From: Thiotrichales bacterium
GTDB lineage: Bacteria > Pseudomonadota > Gammaproteobacteria > Beggiatoales > Beggiatoaceae
NCBI GenBank assembly: GCA_016745035.1
Contig: JADGDE010000002.1
Location: 62,433 to 126,432 of the forward strand
Reading direction: 5' to 3'
Length of the DNA stretch: 64,000 nt
The notes beneath the pieces are model-generated. The model saw nothing but the letters and a program-made list of their open reading frames with translations. It was not told the origin of the DNA and made no database searches. Shown piece after piece: positions 17,771 to 27,745 of this stretch (positions are counted from its first letter, which is position 1; the number at the start of each line of letters is the position of its first letter). Position numbers and translations under genes: made by a program.

Positions 17771-18412
17771 ATGCCTCCGCTTCGCTTGAAATACCAAACT
17801 ATTGAGTTTGGCAAAACTGATATTCATCTTTGCTCATTACGTGACCGACAACAGTTTGACGACCCAGAGGGTATTGCCGAAAAACTTGGCATTAACTCAA
17901 CATTGTGGCCCATTTTTGGGCAGATTTGGCCCTCTAGTTTGGTGCTTGCCCATTTTATGAATGATTACCAACTCGGCAATAAACGCGTATTAGAAATTGG
18001 CTGCGGTATGGCGTTGCCAAGTTTATTGCTTAGACAAAAAGAGGTGAATATCACTGCCACAGATTACCACCCTGAGGTGGGGCGGTTTTTAGATCGCAAT
18101 ATTGCCTTAAATGCAGACAAAGCCATTGATTTTATGCGCGTGGATTGGGCAAAAGATAATACCCTTTTGGGTTTATTTGATGTCATTATTGGCAGTGACT
18201 TGCTCTATGAGGATGAGCATATTGATTTGTTAGCCAACTTTATCGCCGCTCATGCAAGTCCCGTTAGTGAAGTGATTTTAGTTGACCCCGGACGGGGTAG
18301 AAAAACCAAATTAAGCACCCGTATGACTCAGTTTGGTTATGATTTAAGCTATCAAGCATTGCCTGAATATGAGCAACATTTCAAAGGGCATATTCTTAAA
18401 TTTAAGCGATAG
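17771..18412 (+). CDS. Class I SAM-dependent methyltransferase
   Basis: 213 residues. Motif I is VLEIGCGMALPSLLL (about 74-88), followed by TATDYHPEV (acidic motif II) and DVIIGSDLLYED. The pattern is that of Methyltransf_16, whose members methylate protein lysines or small amines. The substrate is not deducible. It is convergent with the KamA gene, with a hairpin between. Confidence 0.85.
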   Translation: MPPLRLKYQTIEFGKTDIHLCSLRDRQQFDDPEGIAEKLGINSTLWPIFGQIWPSSLVLAHFMNDYQLGNKRVLEIGCGMALPSLLLRQKEVNITATDYHPEVGRFLDRNIALNADKAIDFMRVDWAKDNTLLGLFDVIIGSDLLYEDEHIDLLANFIAAHASPVSEVILVDPGRGRKTKLSTRMTQFGYDLSYQALPEYEQHFKGHILKFKR

Positions 18413-18452
18413 ATAAAAAAGCAGGTCAAAAGCCGCTAACAGCACAGAATAT

Positions 18453-18489
18453 TGCAGAAAAACAGATAAAATTCCTGTCTTTTTCTGCA
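18453..18489. terminator. Bidirectional terminator-like hairpin
   Basis: TGCAGAAAAACAG and CTGTCTTTTTCTGCA pair with a single bulge around a 9-base loop, giving A- and T-rich flanks on both strands. It lies between two convergent genes, where one structure could stop transcription from both sides. Confidence 0.6.
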
Positions 18490-18554
18490 CTTTTTGCGGC
18501 AAAAAATAACGAGCTAAAACCCGTTTTCAATCGGTAAGCACTGTGGCTTTGATC

Positions 18555-19919
18555 CTAGCCTTGAGCTTGCATTGCCCGGTATTCAGCCTCAAAGAAAAAT
18601 TCTTTCTCACCAAAGGCGGGTTTTAAGTGATCCAACCAGGTGGCTTTTTCGTCATATTGAGCAAAAAACGGCCGTTGTACCCAATCAGGGTTACGCCCTT
18701 GGATAAAGCGTAATACCATGACTTTTTCACCCTGAATTTCGGTAATACCTTGAATTTCAACCTTGCCAGGCCCGGCACTCATCGACGGTCCACGGGCTGT
18801 GCGCCCTAAACCCGAGACTTTTTTCATCGCATCGCGATAAATTTCCCATGCCTTCACTAAAGGCACTTCAAAATAATGTTTTGCCCCGGTGTCACGCTCA
18901 ACAAAAAAGTAATAAGGAATAATGCCCAGTTTGATTTGTGTGCGCCACAAACGCGCCCATACTTCGGGGTTATCATTGATATGCCCGACTAAAGGCGCTT
19001 GGCTACGAATTTCTGTGCCGGTGTTGCGTATGCGCTGAATCGCTGTGCGCGCAATCGGGGTTTCTAGCTCTTTCCAATGGTTATAATGCGCCATCAGGGC
19101 AACGTGTTTGCCATTGTCAACCAACTCAGCCAATACGGTTAATAATTCATCGGCATCATCATCACTGACAAAACGCTGCGGCCAAAAACTTAAGGCTTTC
19201 GTACCAATCCGTACCGTTTGCACATGCGCCAATTCAGGGCGCAATAACACACGCAGATATTCGGCTAAATGACGGGTTTTCATGACCATCGGATCGCCGC
19301 CTGTTAATAACAAATCAGACACTTCGGTATGTTCGGCTAAATAGCGCGCCAGATTTTCAGTTTCATTGGTGGCAAAGCGCAATTCTTTATCCCCAACAAA
19401 TTGCGCCCAACGGAAACAAAACGTGCAATAGGCGTGGCAAACTTGTCCTTGACTGGGGAAAAATAAAACTGTTTCCCGGTATTTGTGCTGCATCCCAGGG
19501 AGTTTTTCATTATCCAAACGCGGCACATTCAATTCCATTTGTCCGGCAGGATGTGGGTTCAAATCTTGGCGCAACTCATTGGCTAAGGCTTTAACTTCCT
19601 TAGGCGTGGGGTTGCTTTTAAGTAAATCTGCCATACGCTGATAACTCTCAGGTGGGAGCATATCGCGTTGGGGGAAAGTCAAACGAAAAATGGGATCGTC
19701 AGGTACATTGTCCCAATCGATTAATTCATTGATCACATATTCATTGACTCGAAAGGGTAAGACATTAGCCACCACTTGCATTTCAAAACGCAGTGATTCG
19801 GGTAAACGCTGCAAGACGGGAATTTTATCAAGCTGTTTTTGTGTATAAACCTTAAAACGTTGTGGTTGATACGTCACAGGTACATCATCATCCGCATTCA
19901 CCATAAAGGCTTGCTTCAT
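18555..19919 (-). CDS. KamA-family radical SAM protein (lysine 2,3-aminomutase-like)
   Basis: 454 residues from the ATG at 19917-19919; AGGAG lies 10 bases upstream, and the TTG three codons earlier is too close to that site. The cluster motif CHAYCTFCFRW (CxxxCxxC) is followed by DLLLTGGDPM, the PLP/SAM-domain hallmark of lysine 2,3-aminomutases, and VPLVKAWEIY. It is longer than the roughly 340-residue EpmB enzymes and no efp or epmA gene is near, so beta-lysine synthesis or another aminomutation is more likely than EF-P modification. The actual amino-acid substrate is not certain. Confidence 0.87.
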   Translation of the reverse strand: MKQAFMVNADDDVPVTYQPQRFKVYTQKQLDKIPVLQRLPESLRFEMQVVANVLPFRVNEYVINELIDWDNVPDDPIFRLTFPQRDMLPPESYQRMADLLKSNPTPKEVKALANELRQDLNPHPAGQMELNVPRLDNEKLPGMQHKYRETVLFFPSQGQVCHAYCTFCFRWAQFVGDKELRFATNETENLARYLAEHTEVSDLLLTGGDPMVMKTRHLAEYLRVLLRPELAHVQTVRIGTKALSFWPQRFVSDDDADELLTVLAELVDNGKHVALMAHYNHWKELETPIARTAIQRIRNTGTEIRSQAPLVGHINDNPEVWARLWRTQIKLGIIPYYFFVERDTGAKHYFEVPLVKAWEIYRDAMKKVSGLGRTARGPSMSAGPGKVEIQGITEIQGEKVMVLRFIQGRNPDWVQRPFFAQYDEKATWLDHLKPAFGEKEFFFEAEYRAMQAQG

Positions 19920-20365
19920 AATATACAATCTCCTAATTTTTTTATAACGGGGTTAAACAAAGTTTATCTTTAGCCTAATTAATTATAAGGGCATGTTTAA
20001 GATAAGGTAGCTAAGGGACAATAATGCCGAAATGTAAGAGGTAAAAAACTTAGCCTTGAAATAGAGGTGATTTTCAGAATCTTGGTGCTGAAAGACGTTG
20101 TATCAAATTCAGCATACGAAGCACGGCAGCGCACAGTTTATGTTGAAACGACAGCGAAAAACCCGCTTATCAACACGTACAAATGTATATCCCTTAGCCA
20201 CTGAGGAATCAGATTATATCAATCATCCGCATAAAAGTATTGGATTGAGAACCTTATCAAATTTTCCATCAACGCTTTGCATAAGCATTCCTGCATAAAA
20301 AACTTGGCAAACTCGCCCTAGCACTTTAGGATTGCGCCATTGGTTTATTTTTCAGGAATTTTGCA
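19920..20365. other. Divergent intergenic region, KamA to nifJ
   Basis: About 445 bases serving as the divergent promoter region. It has an open frame of 66 codons (20098-20298) without a ribosome binding site or recognisable similarity, which I do not call. No repeat is seen. Confidence 0.5.
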
Positions 20366-23300
20366 ATGGAACAGACCCAAATGGCGATGATGGACGGCAA
20401 CGAAGCCGCCGCCTATGTAGCCTATCGTGTCAATGAAGTCTGCGCGATTTATCCCATCACGCCCTCCTCAACGATGGCAGAACTCGCCGACCAATGGTCA
20501 GCGCAGGGGATTAAAAATATTTGGGGCAATATCCCCGTCATTACCGAAATGCAAAGTGAGGCAGGCGTAGCCGGCGCGGTACACGGGGCATTGCAAACAG
20601 GGGCGCTAACCACCACCTTCACCGCCTCACAGGGACTCATGCTGATGATTCCCAATATGTACAAAATTGCAGGCGAACTCACTCCCGCTGTGTTCCATGT
20701 CGCCGCCCGCTCACTGGCGGCTCAAGGCTTGTCGATTTTTGGCGACCATGCCGATGTTATGGCGGTGCGGATGACCGGTTTTGCCATGCTGGTATCCAAT
20801 TCAGTGCAAGAAGCCCACGACATGGCGCTGATTGCCCACGCTGCCAGCCTTGAGAGTCGGATTCCTTTTATCCACTTTTTTGACGGCTTTCGCACCTCGC
20901 ACGAAATCAACAAACTCGAATTACTCAGCGATGCCCAAATCCGCGCCCTGATTGATGATGATCTGGTGCGTGCGCACCGCGCCCGTGGACTCAACCCTGA
21001 CAACCCCGTCATGCGTGGCACAGCGCAAAACCCTGATATGTATTTCCAAGGGCGCGAAACGGTTAACCCGTTTTATGCCAAAACCCCCGAAATCGTAAAA
21101 AAAGCCCTTGCCAAATTTGCCAAACTCACCGGGCGCGAATACAAACTCTACGAATACCACGGCGACCCCGAAGCCGAGCGCGTGATTGTGGCGATGGGTT
21201 CTGCCACCGAAACCCTTGCCGCCACCGCTGACTATTTACAAGCCCAAGGCGAAAAAGTCGGCATCTTACAAATCCGCTTATACCTGCCTTTATCTGCGCC
21301 AGACTTTATCAACGCACTGCCCGAAACAGTGAAAAGCATCGCCGTCTTAGACCGCTGCAAATCCCCAGGCGCTGTCGGTGAACCCTTATATTTAGATATA
21401 ATCAGTACCCTAAACGAAGCCCAACGCTCGGTTAAGGTCATCGGTGGGCGCTATGGTTTATCCTCAAAAGAATTTACCCCCGCGATGGTCAAAGCCGTGT
21501 TTGATGAACTACAAAAAGACAGGCCGAAAAACCACTTCACCGTCGGCATTAACGACGATGTGAGCCACACCAGCCTAGAATATGACCCTAGCTTTAGCAT
21601 CGAAAAAGACGACAGCATCCGCGCTGTGTTTATCGGACTCGGGGCTGATGGCACAGTGGGCGCAAATAAAAACAGCGTTAAAATCATCGGCTCCGACCCT
21701 GAATTTTTCGCCCAAGCCTATTTTGTCTACGACTCGAAAAAATCCGGCTCACGCACCGTCTCGCATTTACGCTTTGGCAAACAACCCGTTAAAGCACCGT
21801 ATTTAATCGAACAAGCCCATTTTGTCGCCTGTAGCCAATTCAACTTTTTAGACAAGACCGACGTACTCAAATACGCCGCGCCCAAAGCCCGCTTACTGCT
21901 CAACAGCCCTTACCCAGCCGAGCAAGCGTGGGCAGAACTGCCGAAAGTGGTACAACAAGGCATCATCGACAAACAACTGCAACTCTATGTCATTGATGCC
22001 ACCGCTGTTGCCAAAGCCACAAGCATGGGACGGCGCACCAACACTATTATGCAAACCTGCTTTTTTGCCCTCTCAGGGGTGATGCCCGAAGCCGAAGCCA
22101 TCAGCCGCATTAAAACCGCGATTGAAAAAACCTACGGGCGCAAAGGCAAAGATGTGGTCGAGAAAAACTTTAACGCCGTTGACAGCGCCCTTGCAGCCCT
22201 CGCACAAGTCAAAGTCCCCGCCAAAGTCAGCAGCCGCCGCGAACTGCCGCCAATAGTCGCCGCCAAAGCCCCGCGCTTTGTCCAAAACGTCACCGCCGAA
22301 ATGATGGCCGACCGCGGCGATGCCCTACCCGTCAGCGCTGTGCCCATCGACGGCACGTATCCCACAGGCACAACCCAATGGGAAAAACGCAATATCGCCA
22401 CCGATGTGCCGGTGTGGTCAGAAGATTTGTGCATCCAATGCGGACAATGCAGCATGATTTGCCCCCATGCGGTGATTCGGGCACGCTTTTTCCACCGCAG
22501 CCACTTGGTCAAAGCGCCCAAAAGCTTCAAATCCGCGCCCTTAAGCGCCAAAGGTTTCCCAGACATTCGCTACAGTCTCAACATCTCCGCCCGCGATTGC
22601 ACTGGCTGCTTATTGTGTGTCGAAGCCTGTCCCGTAGACCCCGCTGCCAATGACGGACGCAAAGCCATCAACATGCAGCCTAATCCGACTTTAGAACCCC
22701 AAGGCGCAGAAGAAAACGACGACAATCTGGCATTTTTCCAAAGCCTTGCCGTCAACGACCGCGCCCATGTTGATTTCTCCTCAGTGCGCGGCGCGCAATT
22801 CCTCACCCCGTTATTTGAATACTCCGGCGCGTGCGCTGGCTGTGGCGAAACGCCGTATTTGCGTCTGTTAAGCCAATTATTCGGCGACCGCTTATTAGTC
22901 GCTAACGCCACCGGCTGCTCGTCAATTTATGGCGGCAACCTACCAACGACACCGTGGAGCAAAAACGAAGAAGGCAAAGGCCCTGCGTGGGCGAACTCCT
23001 TATTTGAAGACAATGCCGAATTTGGTTATGGCTTCCGCCTCAGTGCTGACCAACACCTACACATGGCGCGTGACCTTGCCCTAGAACTCAAAGAAGACTT
23101 AGGCACAGACAGAGTAGAAACCATCGTCAACGCCAGCCAACAAACCGAATCAGAAATTCGCGCCCAACGCAGCCACGTCGCCAAACTCAAAGCCCAACTG
23201 CAAGGCATGGACAGCGACAAAGCCAAACACCTATTATCCGTCGTTGACCACCTAATTCGCCGCAGTGTCTGGGCAGTCGGTGGCGATGGCTGGGCTTACG

Positions 23301-23908
23301 ATATAGGCTCGGCAGGGCTAGACCATGTACTCGCCAGCGGGCGCGATATTAATGTGTTAGTCATGGACACCGAAGTGTACTCCAACACTGGCGGACAAAC
23401 CTCGAAATCCACCCCGATGGCCGCCGTCGCCAAATTCTCCGCCGCCGGAAAAACCGTGGCGAAAAAAGACATCATCTTACAAGCAATTGCTTACGGCAAT
23501 GTCTACGTTGCCCACATCGCCATGGGCGCAAACCCCCAGCAAGCCCTACTCGCCCTGCGCGAAGCCGAAGCTTATCCCGGCCCGTCGCTGATTCTCGCTT
23601 ACAGCCATTGCATCGCCCACGGCATCCAAATGCAAGATGGCATTCGCCAGCAAAAACTCGCGGTCAATAGCGGCTATTGGCCTTTAATTCGCTACAACCC
23701 CGTGTTGCGTGACCAAGGCAAAAACCCCTTTATCCTCGACTCGCCCAGACCCAGCGTCAGCCTCGAAGACTATGCTTATAATGAGCTGCGCTATACCATG
23801 CTTAAACGCAGCAATCCAGAACAAGCTGAGGCACTGATGCAACAGGCGCAAGCGTTTGTTACGCGTAAGTGGGAGGTATATGAGGAGATGGCGCGGCCGC
23901 ATTCGTAG
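20366..23908 (+). CDS. nifJ: Pyruvate:ferredoxin (flavodoxin) oxidoreductase
   Basis: 1180 residues, the normal size of the single-chain enzyme. Order: the N-terminal pyrimidine-binding domain (GNEAAAYVAYRVNEVCAIYPITPSS begins it), the transketolase-C-like and gamma domains, two [4Fe-4S] motifs near residues 690 (CIQCGQCSMICP) and 745 (CTGCLLCVEACP), and a C-terminal TPP domain with the GDGWAYDIG motif; CAGCGE supplies the cysteines for the third cluster. It interconverts pyruvate + CoA and acetyl-CoA + CO2 with reduced ferredoxin or flavodoxin. AGGA precedes the ATG. Codons are strikingly C-ending and G/C-rich relative to neighbours. No nif genes are near, so a fermentative or carbon-metabolic role is likely. 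Confidence 0.97.
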   Translation: MEQTQMAMMDGNEAAAYVAYRVNEVCAIYPITPSSTMAELADQWSAQGIKNIWGNIPVITEMQSEAGVAGAVHGALQTGALTTTFTASQGLMLMIPNMYKIAGELTPAVFHVAARSLAAQGLSIFGDHADVMAVRMTGFAMLVSNSVQEAHDMALIAHAASLESRIPFIHFFDGFRTSHEINKLELLSDAQIRALIDDDLVRAHRARGLNPDNPVMRGTAQNPDMYFQGRETVNPFYAKTPEIVKKALAKFAKLTGREYKLYEYHGDPEAERVIVAMGSATETLAATADYLQAQGEKVGILQIRLYLPLSAPDFINALPETVKSIAVLDRCKSPGAVGEPLYLDIISTLNEAQRSVKVIGGRYGLSSKEFTPAMVKAVFDELQKDRPKNHFTVGINDDVSHTSLEYDPSFSIEKDDSIRAVFIGLGADGTVGANKNSVKIIGSDPEFFAQAYFVYDSKKSGSRTVSHLRFGKQPVKAPYLIEQAHFVACSQFNFLDKTDVLKYAAPKARLLLNSPYPAEQAWAELPKVVQQGIIDKQLQLYVIDATAVAKATSMGRRTNTIMQTCFFALSGVMPEAEAISRIKTAIEKTYGRKGKDVVEKNFNAVDSALAALAQVKVPAKVSSRRELPPIVAAKAPRFVQNVTAEMMADRGDALPVSAVPIDGTYPTGTTQWEKRNIATDVPVWSEDLCIQCGQCSMICPHAVIRARFFHRSHLVKAPKSFKSAPLSAKGFPDIRYSLNISARDCTGCLLCVEACPVDPAANDGRKAINMQPNPTLEPQGAEENDDNLAFFQSLAVNDRAHVDFSSVRGAQFLTPLFEYSGACAGCGETPYLRLLSQLFGDRLLVANATGCSSIYGGNLPTTPWSKNEEGKGPAWANSLFEDNAEFGYGFRLSADQHLHMARDLALELKEDLGTDRVETIVNASQQTESEIRAQRSHVAKLKAQLQGMDSDKAKHLLSVVDHLIRRSVWAVGGDGWAYDIGSAGLDHVLASGRDINVLVMDTEVYSNTGGQTSKSTPMAAVAKFSAAGKTVAKKDIILQAIAYGNVYVAHIAMGANPQQALLALREAEAYPGPSLILAYSHCIAHGIQMQDGIRQQKLAVNSGYWPLIRYNPVLRDQGKNPFILDSPRPSVSLEDYAYNELRYTMLKRSNPEQAEALMQQAQAFVTRKWEVYEEMARPHS

Positions 23909-23999
23909 AGGGAGCTACTTTGATTGAGGAAACTTTAAATTTGTAGGTTTCGATATGGCGGGTGGCGCGATGCTTACCCGCCTTACTAGTTAGGAACTG

Positions 24000-24671
24000 A
24001 TGAAATATAATGGTATGTTGATGAAAATAGATGGGCGAATTCTAACGATAAATAAGGTTATCTGTCGTCATATAGATACACTTAATAATTCTTCAAGGGG
24101 CATAGTTTCGCAGGACATTTTGCAACAATTACGTCACTTTGTAGAACATATCATGCTGAAATTCTATGCTCAGGAACAAGAGAAAGATATTGATGATAAT
24201 TATAAAAATATTGAGTTGGCTATAAAATACGCAAAATCTCGCGCTGATCTAAAAGTTTTGATACGGTTTCATAATTATTTACAGATTTCAGTTTCGCACT
24301 ATACGCTGGATGAAGAAAACTCTGAGCGTCTAATGCTAAAATATTACGAATACCTCCTAAAAATAAAAAATCTTCTACAGGAAAAATTTTCCCTTCATGT
24401 TCTTAATAACCTCGAAAATTTTCCACTTAACATGGACTCAAACTTACGGGAGTATTACGAAAAAATTGCAGATAAAATCAACAAATTTAATAAACATCCT
24501 GTTAGAAAAATGGATAAGTTTTATATTAAAAAGATAAAGCCTTTCTTTTCTAATCAACGGATTTACTATGAGGTAACTTTTACGAAAGCAAGTGATTATA
24601 CAAGTAAGTTTAACAGATTTATAGCATTTACAAGTTTAGAAATAACAAAAAACTATGCAGTAAAATTTTAA
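24000..24671 (+). pseudogene. N-terminal part of an SF1 helicase-like gene, ended by in-frame TAA
   Basis: 223 codons, strongly AT-rich compared with nifJ. ATG at 24000 has AGGA 5 bases upstream. It is helical and charged with no domain I recognise. It ends ...ITKNYAVKF-TAA, and the same frame continues without any shift through 12 more sense codons into the helicase frame at 24708. The flanking peptides (NYAVKF before, LFEDSIEII after) read as one continuous sequence. I therefore treat it as the first quarter of a 914-residue protein interrupted by one nonsense codon. A real two-gene arrangement, or a sequencing error, is the alternative. Confidence 0.65.
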
Positions 24672-24707
24672 TTATTTGAAGATAGCATTGAAATTATAAA
24701 TAATAAT

Positions 24708-26744
24708 ATGCCTATAACTATTATTGTCGGTTGGGAAGTTGCAATTCGAGATTGTGAATTTAAAAATTTCACAAAATTGGTTAGGGGGTTTTCCATTAAA
24801 ACCACATATTCTGAACAGCAGCGTATTTCAAAATTTTTAACCTTAACAGGATTTAACTTAACTGAACTTGTTGATTTATCAGATAGTAATTTTCAAGAAA
24901 TTAAGCGGGATGTAATACAAAAAACTAAAGAAGTTATATTTTTCGATGTTTTAGAATATTGCCGTAAAATAATTCAAGTTAATGCTAGAGGAAGTAACCT
25001 TTTGCGATATTTACTATACCATATGAATAATAAAATAATTAAAAATCAGTTGGGATATTCTAAAAATAACAGAATGTCAGGGCTTTATGTTCAATATGGT
25101 TGCATCCCATTTGATGAAATGCCATTTAATACTTCGCCAATAGGACATAACCCAAGGTTGACTGATTTGTTTGCTTGCATAAATTTCACTGAGCGGCAAC
25201 ACGAGTTATTTGCGCGTCTGATTAAAAATAACACTGAGATTAAAGGACAGCTTTTTACATCGATAAATAATATTTCTAATTTTGATAATATAGAAGAACT
25301 CATACTAAGATATAATGAAAAAATATATTCTAAACATATTAAAAGCAGGAGGTTAGTGAATGAATATAATCATGTTTTTATTAATGGTTATAAAGAGAAT
25401 ACTAATTTTGTTATACTTAAACTTAAAGAACTGGCAAAATATGGGGTTCCAAATTATTTAGATTCAACAATGGAGTGGCTAAACACATCTACTCATACGA
25501 TTGATTGTGACGAAAAAAAAGAAGCTTTAATCAGAATGTTTGAAAATTCACGAGTTGCTTTAATTTACGGTGCTGCAGGAACAGGGAAATCAACACTTAT
25601 AAATCATATATCTCATGTTTTTGCAGATAAGAAAAAATTATTTCTAGCACAAACCAACCCTGCTGTCGATAATTTAAGACATCGCGTAACATCACAAAAA
25701 ACAACTCTCCCTATATTTTCAACAATTACAAAATTCCTAAAAAATAATAGTATCACTACTGATTATGAGCTATTGATAATAGATGAATGTAGTACAGTAA
25801 GTAATAGTAATATGAAAGATATTCTTTCCAAGTCTAAATTTAATTTATTAGTTTTAGTGGGAGATTCATATCAAATAGAATCTATTAGGTTTGGGAATTG
25901 GTTTAGTATTGCTCGAAAGTTTATCCCGCAAACTTCTGTTTTTGAATTAACAAAACCATACCGAACTAACGAAGATGCATTGCTTACTCTCTGGAGTAGA
26001 GTGCGCAAAATGGAAGATACTGTTCTTGAAATTATTGCAAAGCAAGATTATTCTAGCATATTGGATGCTTCTATTTTTACCTCAACAGAAAAAGAAGAAA
26101 TCATTCTCTGTCTTAATTATGATGGTCTATATGGGATAAATAATATTAATCGATTTTTGCAAAAGAATAATACAAATGTCGCTGTACAATGGGAAATTCA
26201 ACAATATAAAGTTAACGATCCTATTTTATTTAATGAGTCTAATCGCTTTTCTCCAATTATTTTTAATAATATGAAAGGCTGGATTATGGGAATAAAAATC
26301 CTTGATAGAGAAAAACCTACTGAAAGGATACAGTTTGATATAGAACTTGATAAAGTAATCAGTAGTGTAAATATTACGCCTCTGGATTTAGAGTTTTTAG
26401 AAAGCGCTGAGAATGGCAATTCCGTTATACGTTTTTGTGTCAATAAGCTAAAAAGTGTTGATGAAGATGACGATGATTCGTCAAAGGTAGAGATTCCATT
26501 TCAAGTTGCCTATGCTGTTTCAATTCATAAAGCGCAAGGTCTGGAATACGATTCAGTTAAAATAATAATCACAGATGAGGTCGAGGAATTGATAACACAC
26601 AATATTTTTTATACAGCTATAACCCGTGCAAGGAAAAAACTAAAAATTTACTGGACACCAGAGGTTGAACAGAAAGTGCTAAAAAATATAAAACCTCAAA
26701 ATATTGGCAAAGATGTAGGCTTATTAAAAAATTACATTGAATAA
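24708..26744 (+). CDS. SF1 (UvrD/RecD-like) helicase, C-terminal part of interrupted gene
   Basis: 678 residues from an internal ATG. Residues about 1-270 are unassigned. Then come Walker A ALIYGAAGTGKSTL (about 285-298), Walker B LLIIDECSTV, the motif III-like LVLVGDSYQIE, and near the C-terminus VAYAVSIHKAQGLEYDSVKI and FYTAITRARKKL, the UvrD_C_2 motifs V-VI of RecD2-type helicases. It should translocate on DNA or RNA using ATP. Low G+C, no host-like neighbours and a mobile-element-rich flank suggest recent acquisition. It may be a defence protein. Translation would need reinitiation after the upstream TAA; no good ribosome site precedes 24708. Confidence 0.75.
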   Translation: MPITIIVGWEVAIRDCEFKNFTKLVRGFSIKTTYSEQQRISKFLTLTGFNLTELVDLSDSNFQEIKRDVIQKTKEVIFFDVLEYCRKIIQVNARGSNLLRYLLYHMNNKIIKNQLGYSKNNRMSGLYVQYGCIPFDEMPFNTSPIGHNPRLTDLFACINFTERQHELFARLIKNNTEIKGQLFTSINNISNFDNIEELILRYNEKIYSKHIKSRRLVNEYNHVFINGYKENTNFVILKLKELAKYGVPNYLDSTMEWLNTSTHTIDCDEKKEALIRMFENSRVALIYGAAGTGKSTLINHISHVFADKKKLFLAQTNPAVDNLRHRVTSQKTTLPIFSTITKFLKNNSITTDYELLIIDECSTVSNSNMKDILSKSKFNLLVLVGDSYQIESIRFGNWFSIARKFIPQTSVFELTKPYRTNEDALLTLWSRVRKMEDTVLEIIAKQDYSSILDASIFTSTEKEEIILCLNYDGLYGINNINRFLQKNNTNVAVQWEIQQYKVNDPILFNESNRFSPIIFNNMKGWIMGIKILDREKPTERIQFDIELDKVISSVNITPLDLEFLESAENGNSVIRFCVNKLKSVDEDDDDSSKVEIPFQVAYAVSIHKAQGLEYDSVKIIITDEVEELITHNIFYTAITRARKKLKIYWTPEVEQKVLKNIKPQNIGKDVGLLKNYIE

Positions 26745-26814
26745 CCGGATAAGACTAATTTTATTGGTTATTTACATGGGTGTTCGCTAGAACTCTGTTC
26801 GGTTTTGGTTTCTG

Positions 26815-26902
26815 GGCGTGTTAATCTCCTGATTAACAAATGCCTCGTAGAAGCATCAGCTGTGCTGTGCACAGCCCGTTAGTCAGGAGACTAAAGCTCC
26901 CA
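26815..26902. repeat. Stem-loop repeat
   Basis: Arms TAATCTCCTGATTAAC (26822-26837) and GTTAGTCAGGAGACTA (26878-26893) pair at 14 of 16 positions. The loop contains a second small palindrome GCTGTGCTGTGCACAGC. It lies just after the helicase gene and could terminate its transcript, though no U tract follows. Confidence 0.6.
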
Positions 26903-27064
26903 GACTAAAAACCCACCGCTACCCTTTCGACACCAACAAAAGCACCGATGACAAATAACAACTTCTCCAGCACCGCCGCGTTTTTATAGTCTATCGCCGA
27001 TTTGCTACGGGGTGATTTTAAACAATCACAATACGGGCACATCATTTTGCCCTTGGAAAGAAAC

Positions 27065-27109
27065 CGGACACCCATTTCTTAAATTTTGATGGGTGTCCGA
27101 TTTTTTTTT
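27065..27109 (+). terminator. Strong hairpin with T tract, possibly an IS end
   Basis: CGGACACCCAT and ATGGGTGTCCG form a perfect 11-bp stem with a 13-base loop, followed by nine T. It would work as a rho-independent terminator. Similar GACACCC inverted ends recur at 29787-29857, so it may equally be the remains of two abutting insertion-sequence ends. Confidence 0.6.
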
Positions 27110-27294
27110 CCGATTTTTTTTTCATCCAATAACTTAAGCCCCATATTTAGCAAGCTTTGAAAAATATGTTTTTCTGTTTCATGGATGGCAACGCCCTGCT
27201 CTTTTGTCTCTTATAAGAACCGAGTTAACTGTTCTAACTCTTCAAATAGGCTATCAACTTTGATTTTTGTGGGTATTTCTGGCATCTTGGTCAT
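27100..27294 (-). pseudogene. Transposase N-terminal remnant (ISKra4-like?)
   Basis: From the ATG at 27292-27294 the frame reads MTKMPEIPTKIKVDSLFEEL, meets TAA after 27 codons, and then continues in the same frame as ETKEQGVAIHETEKHIFQSLL before running into the hairpin. The segment resembles the helical N-termini (..GVAIHE.E..) of ISKra4-type transposases. It is truncated and carries a nonsense codon. Family assignment is tentative. Confidence 0.45.
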
Positions 27295-27745
27295 GGACTA
27301 ATCTTTTGTTGGGTATGTTTCGATTCACCACTTTAACAATTGATTAGCCCATTTTTCAATTCTTTCATAAGTTTGCTATAGAGGCGTGCGCGGTGGGTTG
27401 CACCCCCGGTGATGTGTGCGTTCGGCAGGTTGCTTCGCTACCTGCGAACCAGTCGTTCGACACGCCACTTTGCCCGGATAACCAAATGCCGCCTTCGTTG
27501 CATCCGTTATCCAGGCAAACTGCCTGTCAACATCGGGCATTATGCGCTGGAGATAAAGGTTTTCCTCCTCAAAAAAACACCAAACCGGAGAGATTGTGCC
27601 GCTGAACTTATGGTAGAGGATGTAAAACCGTCAAGTAGTAATTATCAATATTAATCGAGTGTATTTTTAATGCCTAATGTAACCTTTGCTGATATTTTTT
27701 TTCATGGTCATAATGAATGGCCTTTTGCTGTTGGTGGGCCAGCCC

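Noticed and set aside
20098-20298. 66-codon frame upstream of nifJ
   Set aside because: No ribosome binding site, composition of non-coding DNA, no recognisable motif.
24000-26744. Two-gene defence systems such as Gabija or Hachiman
   Set aside because: The first frame has no OLD-nuclease or DUF1837 motif, the helicase is RecD2-like SF1, and the two frames are one interrupted gene.
26905-27045. 46-codon minus-strand frame with CPYCDC
   Set aside because: Two cysteine pairs are not present and the rest is low similarity; insufficient to call a zinc-ribbon protein.
27470-27520. Integron attC-like site (GGATAAC...GTTATCC)
   Set aside because: The core is not GTTRRRY, no integrase or cassette array is present, and the pairing is short.
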